64,000 bases of DNA from Andalucia godoyi (taxonomy: Eukaryota; Discoba; Jakobea; Jakobida; Andaluciidae), in the NCBI GenBank assembly GCA_009859145.1, contig VRVR01000010.1:186001-250000 (forward strand). The letters are read 5' to 3'. Shown piece after piece: positions 50,867 through 61,059 of this stretch. Each line of letters opens with the position of its first letter. The stretch's first letter is position 1. The position numbers and the translations under genes were made by a program. Below the pieces are notes generated by a model that was given only the letters and a program-made list of their open reading frames with translations, ran no database searches and was not told where the DNA came from.

Positions 50867-51241
50867 TCATCTCTTGGCGTCACTCTTTGGTAATCCAGGG
50901 GCGGAAAGAGGTTGCATGAGCGCAACTTCAAGATCGTCCAGCAGTCTCTTGACATTCAGAACCTCATCGTGCAACTCTTCAACGGGTTGCATCTCATCTC
51001 TGAGCTTCTGCGAGTGGCTTATCAATTCCTGCATCGAACTTACTGCATCATCAACGGATCCCGCAACTTCGGAGCACTCTTCTACAAAAAGCCGAGAATG
51101 CTGCGACAGAATGGTCGTAACAGCTTTCAATGAGGATTGCAGAGATCCTGTGAGATGAAGATAAGAATCTGCAAGCTCTGCTGACCGCTTCTCGAGTTGA
51201 GAAAGCGCTTCTAAATGATCTGTCGTCGAAGCGCCCGCCAT
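50867..51241 (-). CDS. BORC complex subunit 6-like protein (DUF2365 type)
   Basis: 124 residues from ATG at 51241. BORC sits on lysosomes and recruits Arl8 and kinesin for outward movement. The protein is almost wholly helical. From residue ~20 it follows the C-terminal domain of animal BORCS6: AELADSYLHLTGSLQSSL corresponds to the LAGSVDSLTENLAGIL part; the middle helix, SEVAGSVDDAVSSMQELI, to the segment before the MAKTEEISKSMKP part; and MQPVEELHDEVLNVKRLLDDLE to MKPTEQLAARIKDIKRLVDMFE. The N-terminal disordered half of animal BORCS6 is absent. Short coiled coils can mislead, so other BLOC-1/BORC subunits remain possible. Confidence 0.6.
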   Translation of the reverse strand: MAGASTTDHLEALSQLEKRSAELADSYLHLTGSLQSSLKAVTTILSQHSRLFVEECSEVAGSVDDAVSSMQELISHSQKLRDEMQPVEELHDEVLNVKRLLDDLEVALMQPLSAPGLPKSDAKR

Positions 51242-51514
51242 CTTGGTATCCGAACCAGAAACCCTACAAAACTTTCATGGGAGAAGAGAAACAAATGGTG
51301 TGTGAATAAGCACTCTGTGAAAAGCATTTTTTATTTCCTAGCAGTGCGGTATTTTGGCACAAGTTGATGCTGGCTGCTTGCTGATGGAGGAGTTTTTCCA
51401 AAAATAGAAAATTGCACAACAGAAAAAAGGGATGATTCACCCTTGTAATCCTCCAGCCGTTTCCACATGAACTATTCAGTACTGTGTTATCATGTGAGTT
51501 AGAGTATTTCGGAG

Positions 51515-52708
51515 ATGAGAATAGGAAGAACGCGCTTTATCAGTGCTGAACAGGCTGTTCGAGAAGCAAAGTGCGGGGCTCGTATTTGGAGAGTCGTCAG
51601 CGTTCTCGCTGCGGCCTTGTCCATTGCTGCGGTTTTCAACACTGAGCAATCTCGGAGAGACTATCAGGTAGCATTTGATGAAGTTCAAAAGCTGTCTGTT
51701 AATGCACGGGAAGACTCGCTTCCTGACAGGCTGCATGGAAGAGTAGTTCACTTGGTTGCAGAAAATGTCCATCCAGATGAGATTCTGAGAGATGAGGAGT
51801 TTGGAGTGATATTTCCCCAATCTTACCGAGTTCGTCGAACTGTGGAGTACTGTCAGTGGCTGGAACACTCGTTTGACCATGTTGAGCGCGATAGGGATGG
51901 AAATGAAAGGAGATCTCGAACGTATTCGTACACCAAAACATGGGTGCCGCGTCCTGTGCCATCGTTTTTGTACGATCAGCCGTTCGCACATCATAATCCG
52001 CAACGGACACCCTATGAAGATCAAACATCTTTAGTCCGCAGTGCAACAGCAGGACTGTTTCGTTTGTCCTCTGAGATTCTGAAGGCTCTCCCATTGAACA
52101 CAAGATCTAAGTTCAGACCGACAGACGTCAGTACGGAGACATCTGCATTCAACAACCATGGTTTTGTGTATATTGGGGATGGGTACTTTCTTTCAAAGTA
52201 TCAACCGTCACTTGGTGAGTCTGTTGTTCGAACAGCAGGGCAGATTGCAGAGGGGTCTTTGTTGGATTTTCAGATTGCCGATTTGTTCTCCCGTTGCGAT
52301 GCCGGTGATGTACGTGTTTATTTTGATGTTTGTATCGGTTCTGTTGCATCCGTGGTGGGACAGTTATCTGACAGCTCAAATGAAATCGGTGCGTTTACTG
52401 CTTCTAATGGCGTGGCGGTGGGATTAATGCATTTTGGAAAGCTCTCTTTGGATGAAATGACAAGACAGTATCAGTCCAGCCATTTCTGGAACTCTGTCTT
52501 TGTCGCTCGCGTCTGTGCGGCTTTGTTTATCGGATCTGCGACATATGTACACTGCCCATTAAACTACCAGTGGCAGCCTCTGTCTGCTTCCTTTGTTTTA
52601 TTGGTGTTTGGTAGCGTATGGGCTTTAGTCTGGGGATTTTCAATTGTTGGCATGCTATCGGCTGTCATTGGTGCGGCGTTGTTTCAGTTTTCTCGAACCA
52701 TGAAGTAA
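51515..52708 (+). CDS. TMEM43: TMEM43 (LUMA) family membrane protein
   Basis: 397 residues from ATG at 51515. TMEM43 in animals is an inner nuclear membrane and ER protein with one N-terminal and several C-terminal membrane helices around a large lumenal domain. Here a helix lies at ~25-42 (VVSVLAAALSIAAVFN) and three near the C-terminus (~330-395: VFVARVCAALFIGSATYV, LSASFVLLVFGSVWALVWG, IVGMLSAVIGAALF). The lumenal part shows the family pattern: GRVVHLVAENV, RRTVEYCQWLEHSFDHVERD, YSYTKTWVPRPV, GDVRVYFDVC, and GLMHFGKLSLDEM. Bacterial relatives (DUF1625) exist as well, so the gene is widely spread. No intron. Confidence 0.85.
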   Translation: MRIGRTRFISAEQAVREAKCGARIWRVVSVLAAALSIAAVFNTEQSRRDYQVAFDEVQKLSVNAREDSLPDRLHGRVVHLVAENVHPDEILRDEEFGVIFPQSYRVRRTVEYCQWLEHSFDHVERDRDGNERRSRTYSYTKTWVPRPVPSFLYDQPFAHHNPQRTPYEDQTSLVRSATAGLFRLSSEILKALPLNTRSKFRPTDVSTETSAFNNHGFVYIGDGYFLSKYQPSLGESVVRTAGQIAEGSLLDFQIADLFSRCDAGDVRVYFDVCIGSVASVVGQLSDSSNEIGAFTASNGVAVGLMHFGKLSLDEMTRQYQSSHFWNSVFVARVCAALFIGSATYVHCPLNYQWQPLSASFVLLVFGSVWALVWGFSIVGMLSAVIGAALFQFSRTMK

Positions 52709-53424
52709 ATTCGATGGAGCGACATCGGTGCCGTGTAGATGTTGGTTAGTCGCCTGCTTCCTCTTTTATTTTAATTTCTTTAGCTTTTTCAGTATTAACG
52801 GGGTCGTGCAGCCCCTCTGCAGCAATATATATATATATATATCGTAAGACGTCTGCTCTTCTACTGTACGACGCTGCGCCGCCGCCATTGTGCAGCACGA
52901 TGGAAGAGAGAAATGGAGTCGCCACCGATTCAAGCAGAGTTTGCTGTACAAGGAGTACGGAGTATGCGGGTCGACCAATCCGTATTGTGATACAGGAGTG
53001 CGTGTTGAAAACCAACGGTCTTTGCGGAAGTGTCGACCAGAAAGCGGGGCGGGAGCAGTGTTTGTTGACGCTCAGCTTATCTCGTAAGGATGGGCTGAGA
53101 CTGCAATGACGCCCGCACTATGTATCTAAAAGAACGCAGACTCTGGCGACTTGCTAGGGCCCGCTCCCTAGTTGGTGGATGTTTCATCCCGTTTGTCGTA
53201 CACGGCAAAGACCGGTCGATGGGCACCGGGTATCTCATCTCTGAAAATTGCGGCGTCAAAGAAGGCTGCTGTAAAGACCCCCCTCAAAGGATTCGGAGGA
53301 AAGACGAGAAATGCTCCACTGTCTCCACCGCATCTGACGAACAAAGTTTTTTTTTTCACACATTTGCTTTTTACATCCTCCTTGACAAGTGTTATATTTA
53401 TATTTATTAAAACAGCGCTGAACT
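52709..53424. other. Gap before VPS8, with (TA)n tract
   Basis: 716 bp; a (TA)n run lies at 52826-52842 and a T-run at 53346-53357. Apart from the chitin-binding-like remnant at 52868-53080, no gene is supportable. Confidence 0.5.
52868..53080 (+). pseudogene. Possible decayed hevein-type (CBM18) chitin-binding fragment
   Basis: One forward frame contains YKEYGVCGSTNPYCDTGV, which follows the hevein pattern CC-x-YGxCGxxxxYCGxGC. The two cysteines expected just before it appear only in the next frame (VCCT at 52941-52949), suggesting a one-base shift. No start, signal peptide or catalytic domain is visible, so a chance match cannot be excluded. Confidence 0.3.
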
Positions 53425-56400
53425 ATGACAGAATGGTCCCACGTTTTCCTTCAATATCGAGAGAAGGCAAAGGTGGAGCTATCTGGGCCCGATGTGATCT
53501 TGTTGGAAGATACCATTCGACCGTATTTTTTGGACAACGATCCGTTAACGTCGTCGTCGGTGCTGCACTTTGAGCTGAAGACTTTCAAGGCAAGGGTAAA
53601 TGAAACATGGGAAAAAACTCAACGAGAATTAAGAATGGGTCTTGAGTTGGCTGAAGAACTGGCGGAGTCAAATCTTTCCGGAATTGACCAACTTCAAGGG
53701 AGTGCGAAGGACGTGCTGCTCTGGCTCGCTGAAGTTTCTGATGTTTCGAATATCGACGACAAGACCGGGGAACTGGAATTTTCTGTTGAACGTGTTAACC
53801 CTGAGCTTGCTGCGCCCGATCGTCAGGTATGTGAGCCGAATTCGGAAGAAGACCACTCTGAGGACAAGACGAGTGCTGCTTTCAACGACTCCGAAGTGAC
53901 TGTTGACCGTCTTTGGCATTCTTCTGTTTTGACACCTGCACAGCTGTCCTCGGTACTTGATTTTCGACAGTTTGTGGAAGGGTTTAACCACCGTCATTTA
54001 TCTGCACATTTGAATGCATTGAGGATGCAGTCGGGAGTCTGCACCATTTTCCATGTGCAGTCAGCTTACATATTTTTTGGGACTACTGTTGGAATGGTCT
54101 TGATGTACTCGTTTCCTCAACCGAAACTACTGAAGATGTACGATGATGGAATGAAACAATCATTCGGTGCTGTCACCTGCTTGGATGTTGTGATAGACAC
54201 TCGTGGGGACGGGTTCTTAGTTGCAGGTCACAAATCTGGACAGGTGTGTCTTTACAGTATTGGAGACCGGAAATTGATGAGCTCGTTCAGAGCCCATGTG
54301 TCATCTGTGTCGTCCGTCTTCGCTTTATCTGGGAAAGGTATTATTTCCACTGATATCTCCGGGTCCATCTTCTTCAGCACATTTCGCCAAGGAGTCTTTT
54401 CCACAACAGTCCAGTCCGACGTTGTTTTGGAAGAAAAAAACACTTGCATTTTACAAGCCGTTTCGTCTTACGTCGCTGCTGCTGATTGCAAAGTTTGTGC
54501 TGTCATCCGAGAAAAGGATCTAATTTTGTGCACTTTGGAGCCCCGTCTTTGGTTCAACTCGCTTCCTGTGCGGTTTGACGAATCTGAAAATGTCTCGACC
54601 GATCTCAAGGCATCACTTGCTGCTTTGCGGGATGGAGATCCTCCACTACTATCAGTATTTTGTTCTGTACGAGGTGAGTTGATTGTTTATCAGTTAGTTA
54701 TTGAAGGAACCCTTAAGCCAACTCAGCAGAACGCCGCACTTGCACCTCGATTTTCCGTCGGTGCGGTTGAAGTAACTCGACATCAGATTGAATTGTCGTC
54801 CATCAATGTTTCTAGAATGTTTTGGGTTTCCCAATCCCTTGTCGTAATGTATGGTACAGATAGTGCCTTTCTTGTCGACCCTTTCACAGGGGACCAGAGC
54901 TGTATTATCCATGCTGAGCCGGAAAAATCTTTACAATTCGCATTTTCTTTGCCGAATTTCCGATTTTTGCTCTTGGATCTGAGTGAGATTCAAGAATATC
55001 GCATCCGTTTGTGGAATGAACATTTGGAAGAACTTGTCTCGCGAGAGGAATGGCTTCGAGCATTGCAGTTGTCGGAAAACTTGTTTCTTGGAAATATTCC
55101 TCTGGCAGTAGGACTTCCTCGGAATGTGGAACTGAAACGCTCACAGTGCGGACCTGTTTTTGCCCAGTTATTGCAGGCCATCGCCAACAAGTGTTTCCTC
55201 GCCTTCTCCTCTGTCAAAGATGCCAAATTGATTCTGGAAAGGTGCTTTCTGTTTGCTTCCAGAACTAGGTTTTCAAATCTTCTTTTCAAGGATTTGTATG
55301 GTTACTTGTATGAACAACAAGTAGCTTCTCCTGATTTTGCTGATTTTGAAAGGGTCTTTTTCCAGTTGACTGTGAGCTTTCGTGGTTCCTTTCAAGAACA
55401 GGAAGTTATGTATCCTGATTTTTGTATTTTGCGGTTTTTGGATGTTTGCGAAAAGGACGAGGGCTCTGAAGATTTTTTAGAAGCCGTTTTGCATGTCTCG
55501 TCCACTCAAGATATCGTGTCGTTCGCTTCCAAAGCATTTTCACGGTACATGTGGAAATTTTTCTACGCTTGCCACAGAATGGTAGGGCTGCATCCTGTCG
55601 AGGGATTGGATAAGGTTCTTTTGTTCGTTCATCCATTTCTGTTTGGGGCTGCTACGGTTTCGCTGTCTACTGTTCGCTTTGAGGAATTGACATGTGCTAC
55701 ATATGAGTATGTAGATATCGCTGTTAAGGATCCATCAACAGTGGGATTCCGAATGGATTTTCTCCTGAAGCTCCTCTTGCCATGCTCTCTGGGCCTCCCT
55801 GTACGTCTTCGATTGCTTTTCGAATTACACTCGGAGAAATGCATTTCTTTGTGCACATTCATTATTTTCCAGGTTTCAAGTGTTATCAGTACTCGAGAAC
55901 TTGAAAGCCTTGCCTCGCAAGCCAAAGTCACTCCTAAAGAGCACATCACAGGCATTAGGCAGAGTTTGCTGGACACCTTACTGTCATCAGCTTTCGATTT
56001 CTCGTCGGATCCATTCTTCGCTTCCTCAATTTCTTCTGCAACAAAGAACTTGGTTCCATTGTACATGCTTGTTGCATCTGTGGCAGCCTCGAATTTTGCT
56101 AAAGGGATTCACATTTCTCAGGATGCATTCCATAGATGTATTGTCGGCGTTATTCACTCATCTGTGTTGTCAGATATGGAGCGAGAGCAAATTGTTATAC
56201 GATTGTTGGAATCTTCTGCAGAAGCGCAGGTTCCTCTGGATTTTGATAAGATCTTGAAATTGTGCGACCTAGCTGGGATGATGCTGGCGACTGCCGTCAT
56301 CTACGGCATTACGCGAGAGTTTTCAAGTGCTATTCGTACATTCTTGGTTTTGATCAAACAGAAAGCACAAGGAACTCCGGACAATGGGGTTACATCGAAT

Positions 56401-57837
56401 GGGCAGGATCATGTCACTTTGCAGTTATTCGAATTTTTGCGTCATGCAATTGCTCTGTATCGAGAGGATACACGCCTGCGTGACGCTTTTGTGGAGCATC
56501 TGGATGTCCTGTTCTCCATCAGTTCAGAAGATACTCAGAACTTGTTTAATGAGGTCTTCAAGAATCGGCCGGACTGGGTGATTGAACTGGATGGCGTACC
56601 GCTCTTGCAATTCCAGTATCTCTCCGATTGGGTGATTGTTAACGAACCAGATGGTGTGTTCGATTCCAACGTTCCTTTCCTTGTGCAGCTGACTGAAACA
56701 TTTGTTCGGCTTCTTTGTGAGTTTGAACGGGATTCCGCATACCCATTCTTACTTCGCCATTCGTCGTACCGATTGGAGATCTGTTTGGACAGTGCTGCTA
56801 AATTCAGAGTCCGGGATGCTGCAGCATTTCTTTTGGAGAAAACAGGAGATATTCTGTCCGCCATTAAAGAACTCATGACTGGTGTTCTTGAACTCTTTGA
56901 TGTCGCGTATTCAGCAATGATGGAGAAAAGAGCATTGCATTTGGATCATCTGCGTGTTTCAAGATTCGTAAGACAGGCCATTGACATATGCGCGCGTTCT
57001 TCGCAAACGTCTGCGGAAGGCTCTCTCCAAAACTGCTGGTTCTTCTTACTTGACCACTTGATTCATCTTCGCCGAAAATTTTTCGGGCGGCTTGACACCC
57101 TCAAAGCCTCATTGGACGTAATTGACGCTTCTGTCATGAAGAACACGTCAAAAAACGAACAGCTGAAAGCGAAAGCTTTACGAACAAAGTTTGAACTGGA
57201 GGCAAAACTTAAGGAACAGCCTTATAACGACAACTATCGAAAGTCTATGATCCAAGTTGACGATATGCTTGCGAAGCTTTCACAGAGAGAAACTGACAGT
57301 GCCTTGCTTCCGATTGACCGCGAAACTGCCGGAATACAGATTCCCTTCTGTGAGGAATGTCTGTCGCAGATCTCGGATTGTGTTGAAGATCTTCTTACGT
57401 CAATGGTCCATTTCGTTCCAATATCCCTTGTTCTTGGCAAAGTTGTTCATGAACATGGTCGCGATACGGTTCGATTGTTTCGTAACACATTGCTGTTCAT
57501 GCTGGATCAGTATCAGTTCGAACGGTCAATTACTGCTGCTGTTCGCCGAATGATGGCAGACGACTGCATCTTCCTGTTTGATCAGGAGGTCTTCTCTGGG
57601 AACCAATCGTACCGACCGGATAATGTCCAGCCTTCTTCAGAAATCGTCAGTAAGCGAGAATCTGCAGCATCTCGCATTCGAAGGGTTCTTGGTGGCCGGT
57701 CCATACCGTCAAAGCATCCGGATGGCGTGCGAAAGGAGAAGAATTCCAGTCTTGAAACTTTTGGGCGCCCGTCAGTTCGAAAGTTCGCTCTTGGGTCGGC
57801 CATGGTGGAAGTTGACATCAGCAGCATTTGGAATTAG
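53425..57837 (+). CDS. VPS8: VPS8, CORVET tethering complex subunit, without visible RING
   Basis: 1,470 residues in one exon from ATG at 53425. VPS8 is the Rab5-binding subunit of CORVET, which tethers early endosomes. An N-terminal helical part (to ~175) is followed by a WD40-like propeller (~190-540) with the diagnostic AVTCLDVVIDTRGDGFLVAGHKSGQVCLYS, then VSSVSSVFALSGKGIISTDISGSIFF. The conserved VPS8 alpha-solenoid segment follows at ~570-680 (GPVFAQLLQAIANKCFLAF, LLFKDLYGYLYEQQVA, YPDFCILRFLDVC), and clathrin-repeat-like helices extend to ~1390. Animal and yeast VPS8 end in a RING; here only FCEECLSQISDCVEDLL is present and the last ~110 residues are basic and disordered (RIRRVLGGRSIPSKH). 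The loss may be real or the RING too divergent. Confidence 0.9.
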   Translation: MTEWSHVFLQYREKAKVELSGPDVILLEDTIRPYFLDNDPLTSSSVLHFELKTFKARVNETWEKTQRELRMGLELAEELAESNLSGIDQLQGSAKDVLLWLAEVSDVSNIDDKTGELEFSVERVNPELAAPDRQVCEPNSEEDHSEDKTSAAFNDSEVTVDRLWHSSVLTPAQLSSVLDFRQFVEGFNHRHLSAHLNALRMQSGVCTIFHVQSAYIFFGTTVGMVLMYSFPQPKLLKMYDDGMKQSFGAVTCLDVVIDTRGDGFLVAGHKSGQVCLYSIGDRKLMSSFRAHVSSVSSVFALSGKGIISTDISGSIFFSTFRQGVFSTTVQSDVVLEEKNTCILQAVSSYVAAADCKVCAVIREKDLILCTLEPRLWFNSLPVRFDESENVSTDLKASLAALRDGDPPLLSVFCSVRGELIVYQLVIEGTLKPTQQNAALAPRFSVGAVEVTRHQIELSSINVSRMFWVSQSLVVMYGTDSAFLVDPFTGDQSCIIHAEPEKSLQFAFSLPNFRFLLLDLSEIQEYRIRLWNEHLEELVSREEWLRALQLSENLFLGNIPLAVGLPRNVELKRSQCGPVFAQLLQAIANKCFLAFSSVKDAKLILERCFLFASRTRFSNLLFKDLYGYLYEQQVASPDFADFERVFFQLTVSFRGSFQEQEVMYPDFCILRFLDVCEKDEGSEDFLEAVLHVSSTQDIVSFASKAFSRYMWKFFYACHRMVGLHPVEGLDKVLLFVHPFLFGAATVSLSTVRFEELTCATYEYVDIAVKDPSTVGFRMDFLLKLLLPCSLGLPVRLRLLFELHSEKCISLCTFIIFQVSSVISTRELESLASQAKVTPKEHITGIRQSLLDTLLSSAFDFSSDPFFASSISSATKNLVPLYMLVASVAASNFAKGIHISQDAFHRCIVGVIHSSVLSDMEREQIVIRLLESSAEAQVPLDFDKILKLCDLAGMMLATAVIYGITREFSSAIRTFLVLIKQKAQGTPDNGVTSNGQDHVTLQLFEFLRHAIALYREDTRLRDAFVEHLDVLFSISSEDTQNLFNEVFKNRPDWVIELDGVPLLQFQYLSDWVIVNEPDGVFDSNVPFLVQLTETFVRLLCEFERDSAYPFLLRHSSYRLEICLDSAAKFRVRDAAAFLLEKTGDILSAIKELMTGVLELFDVAYSAMMEKRALHLDHLRVSRFVRQAIDICARSSQTSAEGSLQNCWFFLLDHLIHLRRKFFGRLDTLKASLDVIDASVMKNTSKNEQLKAKALRTKFELEAKLKEQPYNDNYRKSMIQVDDMLAKLSQRETDSALLPIDRETAGIQIPFCEECLSQISDCVEDLLTSMVHFVPISLVLGKVVHEHGRDTVRLFRNTLLFMLDQYQFERSITAAVRRMMADDCIFLFDQEVFSGNQSYRPDNVQPSSEIVSKRESAASRIRRVLGGRSIPSKHPDGVRKEKNSSLETFGRPSVRKFALGSAMVEVDISSIWN

Positions 57838-60019
57838 ACTTACAGTTGTACTGCGGTACAGACGCAGCGTCGATGATGGTAATACCCGTCTGACAACAAC
57901 AAAAACACAGTACTGTATCACAATAAGATGTTTTTACCTTTTATCCTTTTTTCAACCGTGGTTGTTGGAATCAGGAGACAACTTTACAGGGATCGGAAGC
58001 AGCTTATTCTGACTGGCATTGTCGAGAAATGGGTGCTAAACTCGTGAAATTGTAAACAGCGTGCCAAGATGTGGCCAAATCCACCGCCAGTGGATTTTGT
58101 CACCAGCGAAGAGCACATCCCCAACGGAATCTACATCAACAGAATGGGCAATGCTCTTCTGCAAAACGGCAGAAAAGGCACCAAGTATAACTGGGATTCG
58201 TCTAAAATCCCCGGCGAGGAGTCGAAAAGGCTTATAACTGTGTGAAACAGGACAGGAGTTATCACAATTGGCAAAAAAAAGAGGGGAAAAAAACGACGCA
58301 TTCCCGTTCTGACAACAAATTCCACACCACACTGAACTGCTCAAAAAGGCGGAGGTTCACACTGGATATCGCGCCAAGCAAGGAAGCGTATGCGACACGT
58401 ATATGCAGAACATTTTCGATCCATCCATTCCACAAGAAAACAGGTAAAATAAGCACTGAAAATCGAGCATAATTAAACGCACAGACTTCTTGTGAATACG
58501 AAGAACGCCTCATCTCAACGTGCTTCTATCTGTGATGCTGTTTGCAGTGAACTGACAAGCTGGAATGCCAAAAGAGAATCAAAGCCCAAAAAAATACAAA
58601 CAGGTGATCAGAAATCGAGTCAATGAAGTGTTTTCAGAAAACTCTGCAGGACTAGAAAGATGCGCGGCGCAGGAGGAGCCGCAAAGTTGGTTGCCAGATC
58701 TACACACGTTCTGTTGCAGTTTTTTACATGCCGATATTGCAGTCAGATGAGTAAGCACTATTCCGAACGGATGACGGTGTGTATGGAAAAGTGTTGCAAC
58801 GTGGACGTGAGCGCTCGTGCACGCGGCCTTTTGCGGAAGTGTGTCAATGTCCTCTGCACATGATTTTTTGCACCTCTCTTTGTTACTCTCCATTATAAAA
58901 AGACAACCACAACACGGATTTTAATTCCTTCCTTCTCAACCGCCCCACCCCACCCCCATCTCAGCACGTTTTGTCCCGGTTTAGCTCCGCTTCCTGTTGA
59001 GAAACAGTGTCACAACGGACTGTAGTCCACTCCCGGCAGGGTACAATATCACTGTGATTCCGTTGCCGCATATGGTGTGACATTACGTACATCATGACGT
59101 ATTTATGACTTATGGGGTTACAGAGGAACAGTACTCCGACTTCATATTTAAGGAGATATTTGTGTATTTTGTTGATTTGTTTGTCTTTTGTGATGCTTCT
59201 GTCTATAATGCATATTACTGACACAGACTATCTTCTGTTACACCTGGCTATGTCTTATTTTGGAGATATTCCATTACCCGCATCGTCGGAAGTCTGGGGT
59301 GCTTGCGTGGGTATGGGGCGGGGGGAACTGTCACCCCTTCAGCTTTCGGCTGGAAAAAAATTCATATTCTCAAAGGCTTTGGAAGGCTGTGAGTGGGCTT
59401 GACCCTCAGAATCGGCAAGGAAGGCGAGTGAGTGACTAAATGCAAAATCTTGAGGATGGCAGTTGAAAGTCTTATTAGCTTTATGATTCCGTGCAAGAAA
59501 TCCCGCAGGAAGCGTGCTCTAAAATCCAAATTACCTGTGGCAAAACAGTAACTTCCTCTTATATACCACTCCGACTGCAGCGTCCACTGGTCCAAGTGCA
59601 TGAGGGAGATGATGCTGCAGCATCTGCTGTTGGTCACTGGTTACGCAGATGTGGAAACGTCGCCTTCGACACACGTTTTCCCTAACGAGACATTCGATTG
59701 TCGCCATTGTCGGCTCTTCTAGAAAGTTTGTCAGCTGCCGCTGGACACTTCGACCTTCATTTCTGATAGACAGTGTTGGGGCCGTCATTCCACTGGCTCC
59801 CCACTGGATAACACCATTTGCAAATATTCCACCAAAATAATCCTAAAACATCGTGATGAAACATTCGTGACGAACATTAAGATGCGAACAGGGCATCGCC
59901 TGCTGTAACATCAGACTTCCTTTTTGTTCTCTGCCGCGAAAAGAGATTTTCCCTCTGTGCTTCTCTCATCATTTCCCAATGCCTACATCACGATTGTTCG
60001 CGTCTTTAAAACTTCCTAT
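57838..60019. other. Long gene-free interval between VPS8 and TRM82
   Basis: About 2.2 kb, the largest gap in the window. Only short open frames occur: 58069-58245 (listed separately), 58565-58750 and 58660-58866 (overlapping frames with Cys-rich ends), and 59112-59402. A divergent frame on the minus strand (59531-59840) reads FGGIFANGVIQWGAS but has no start. I saw no tRNA, snRNA or rRNA signature. Confidence 0.5.
58069..58245 (+). CDS. Small open reading frame of coding-like composition
   Basis: 58 codons from ATG at 58069 to TGA, with an in-frame stop 5 codons upstream. The peptide (MWPNPPPVDFVTSEEHIPNG, then YINRMGNALLQNGRKGTKYN) is balanced and hydrophilic, unlike the low-complexity frames around it. 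Family unknown; it could be a true small protein, one exon of a longer gene, or chance. Confidence 0.3.
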   Translation: MWPNPPPVDFVTSEEHIPNGIYINRMGNALLQNGRKGTKYNWDSSKIPGEESKRLITV

Positions 60020-61045
60020 ATGAGCGAACGTTTTGCTTTCGTGTCTTCGTCGGCTGATGGCGAAACCTTATGCTTTGGTGCAAACAATGAAGTTGTGATA
60101 TGTCGGGTAGGGTCCGATGAAGCATGTCGCCTCAGGTATTCGTTTCCAGTAGAATGCACTGCTGCGGCACTTTCACAGTGTGGGACTCTTGTTTTCGTTT
60201 GCACGGATGACAAGACGGTACATTGTTTACGTTATTCGATTACCGAAGCGGTGGTTGAACCTGTTTGCTCACGGGATATGGAACGAAAATGTTCACATCT
60301 GGAGTGCCCTGCTCACGATCCCCATACACTGCTCGCGCTCGATAGGAAGGGAAATGTCTACGCCTATCGCATTCCGCAGATGGACCAAGTCAAACTTTTA
60401 CTAGGACACATTCCGATTGTGAACGACTTTTGTCTTGCCTCCAAGAATTTTGTGGTCACAGTCGACAGAGATGGCAAAACACGAGTTTCTCACTATCCAA
60501 ACTCCTTCGTCGTGCAAACATACTGTCTAGACAGCAAGTCCGCCGTTGTGGTTCGTTGTGCATATGATGCAGTGCACGATATTCTGGTTACAGCGAACAT
60601 TGACGGAGACATAGTTGCTTGGGATTATCGGACAGGTGTAGAACTTGGTCGGCGTGCTCTCAACCGCCCAATCCAAGTGCTCGGGTCGGCAAGCGGAATC
60701 GTCTGGCTGTCTCTTGAAAAGTCACAGGAACTGCTAGGGTTCCGCTGGAATGGTAGCGACAGCTGTTTCCAATCCTTTGCGGCCCTCGAGTTTCCTTCCA
60801 AGATCTACAGACTGTGTTCATTGAAGACGAAAGCATTCGCTTTGGGAGTTGAACCGAACAGTGTGTCGGTGTTTGATGTCTCAGACACCAAAATCACGAA
60901 GATTGCAGAAAGTCTTGTAACCATAGATATAGGTGCACTCCACTGGGTGAGTCAAGATCAGAAGTCTCATCGAAAACCTTGCGATGAAAACCGGAAGCGT
61001 AGCAGAGAAGATGCCGAGACGGGGTCAGACGAAGCTGAGGACTGA
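60020..61045 (+). CDS. WDR4: TRM82/WDR4, non-catalytic subunit of tRNA m7G46 methyltransferase
   Basis: 341 residues from ATG at 60020; the frame is open 32 codons further but without another ATG. TRM82 stabilises the methyltransferase TRM8/METTL1 on tRNA; the pair makes 7-methylguanosine at position 46. The WD40 propeller includes the most conserved block of the family, LLGHIPIVNDFCL, VTVDRDGKTRVSHYPNSFVVQTYCL (residues ~130-175), comparable to TSDRDEKIRVSRFPNSYVIQ in human WDR4. Further blades are ILVTANIDGDIVAWDYRTG and LFSIKTKAF-like sequence (CSLKTKAFALG). The C-terminal tail is charged (ENRKRSREDAETGSDEAED), as usual. Its stop is 14 bp from the stop of the convergent 61060 gene. Confidence 0.88.
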   Translation: MSERFAFVSSSADGETLCFGANNEVVICRVGSDEACRLRYSFPVECTAAALSQCGTLVFVCTDDKTVHCLRYSITEAVVEPVCSRDMERKCSHLECPAHDPHTLLALDRKGNVYAYRIPQMDQVKLLLGHIPIVNDFCLASKNFVVTVDRDGKTRVSHYPNSFVVQTYCLDSKSAVVVRCAYDAVHDILVTANIDGDIVAWDYRTGVELGRRALNRPIQVLGSASGIVWLSLEKSQELLGFRWNGSDSCFQSFAALEFPSKIYRLCSLKTKAFALGVEPNSVSVFDVSDTKITKIAESLVTIDIGALHWVSQDQKSHRKPCDENRKRSREDAETGSDEAED

Positions 61046-61059
61046 ATACATTCGGGAGA

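Noticed and set aside
58660-58863. Cys-rich short frame resembling a small Tim chaperone
   Set aside because: The spacing is CX3C then CX4C, not twin CX3C, and an overlapping frame is equally open.
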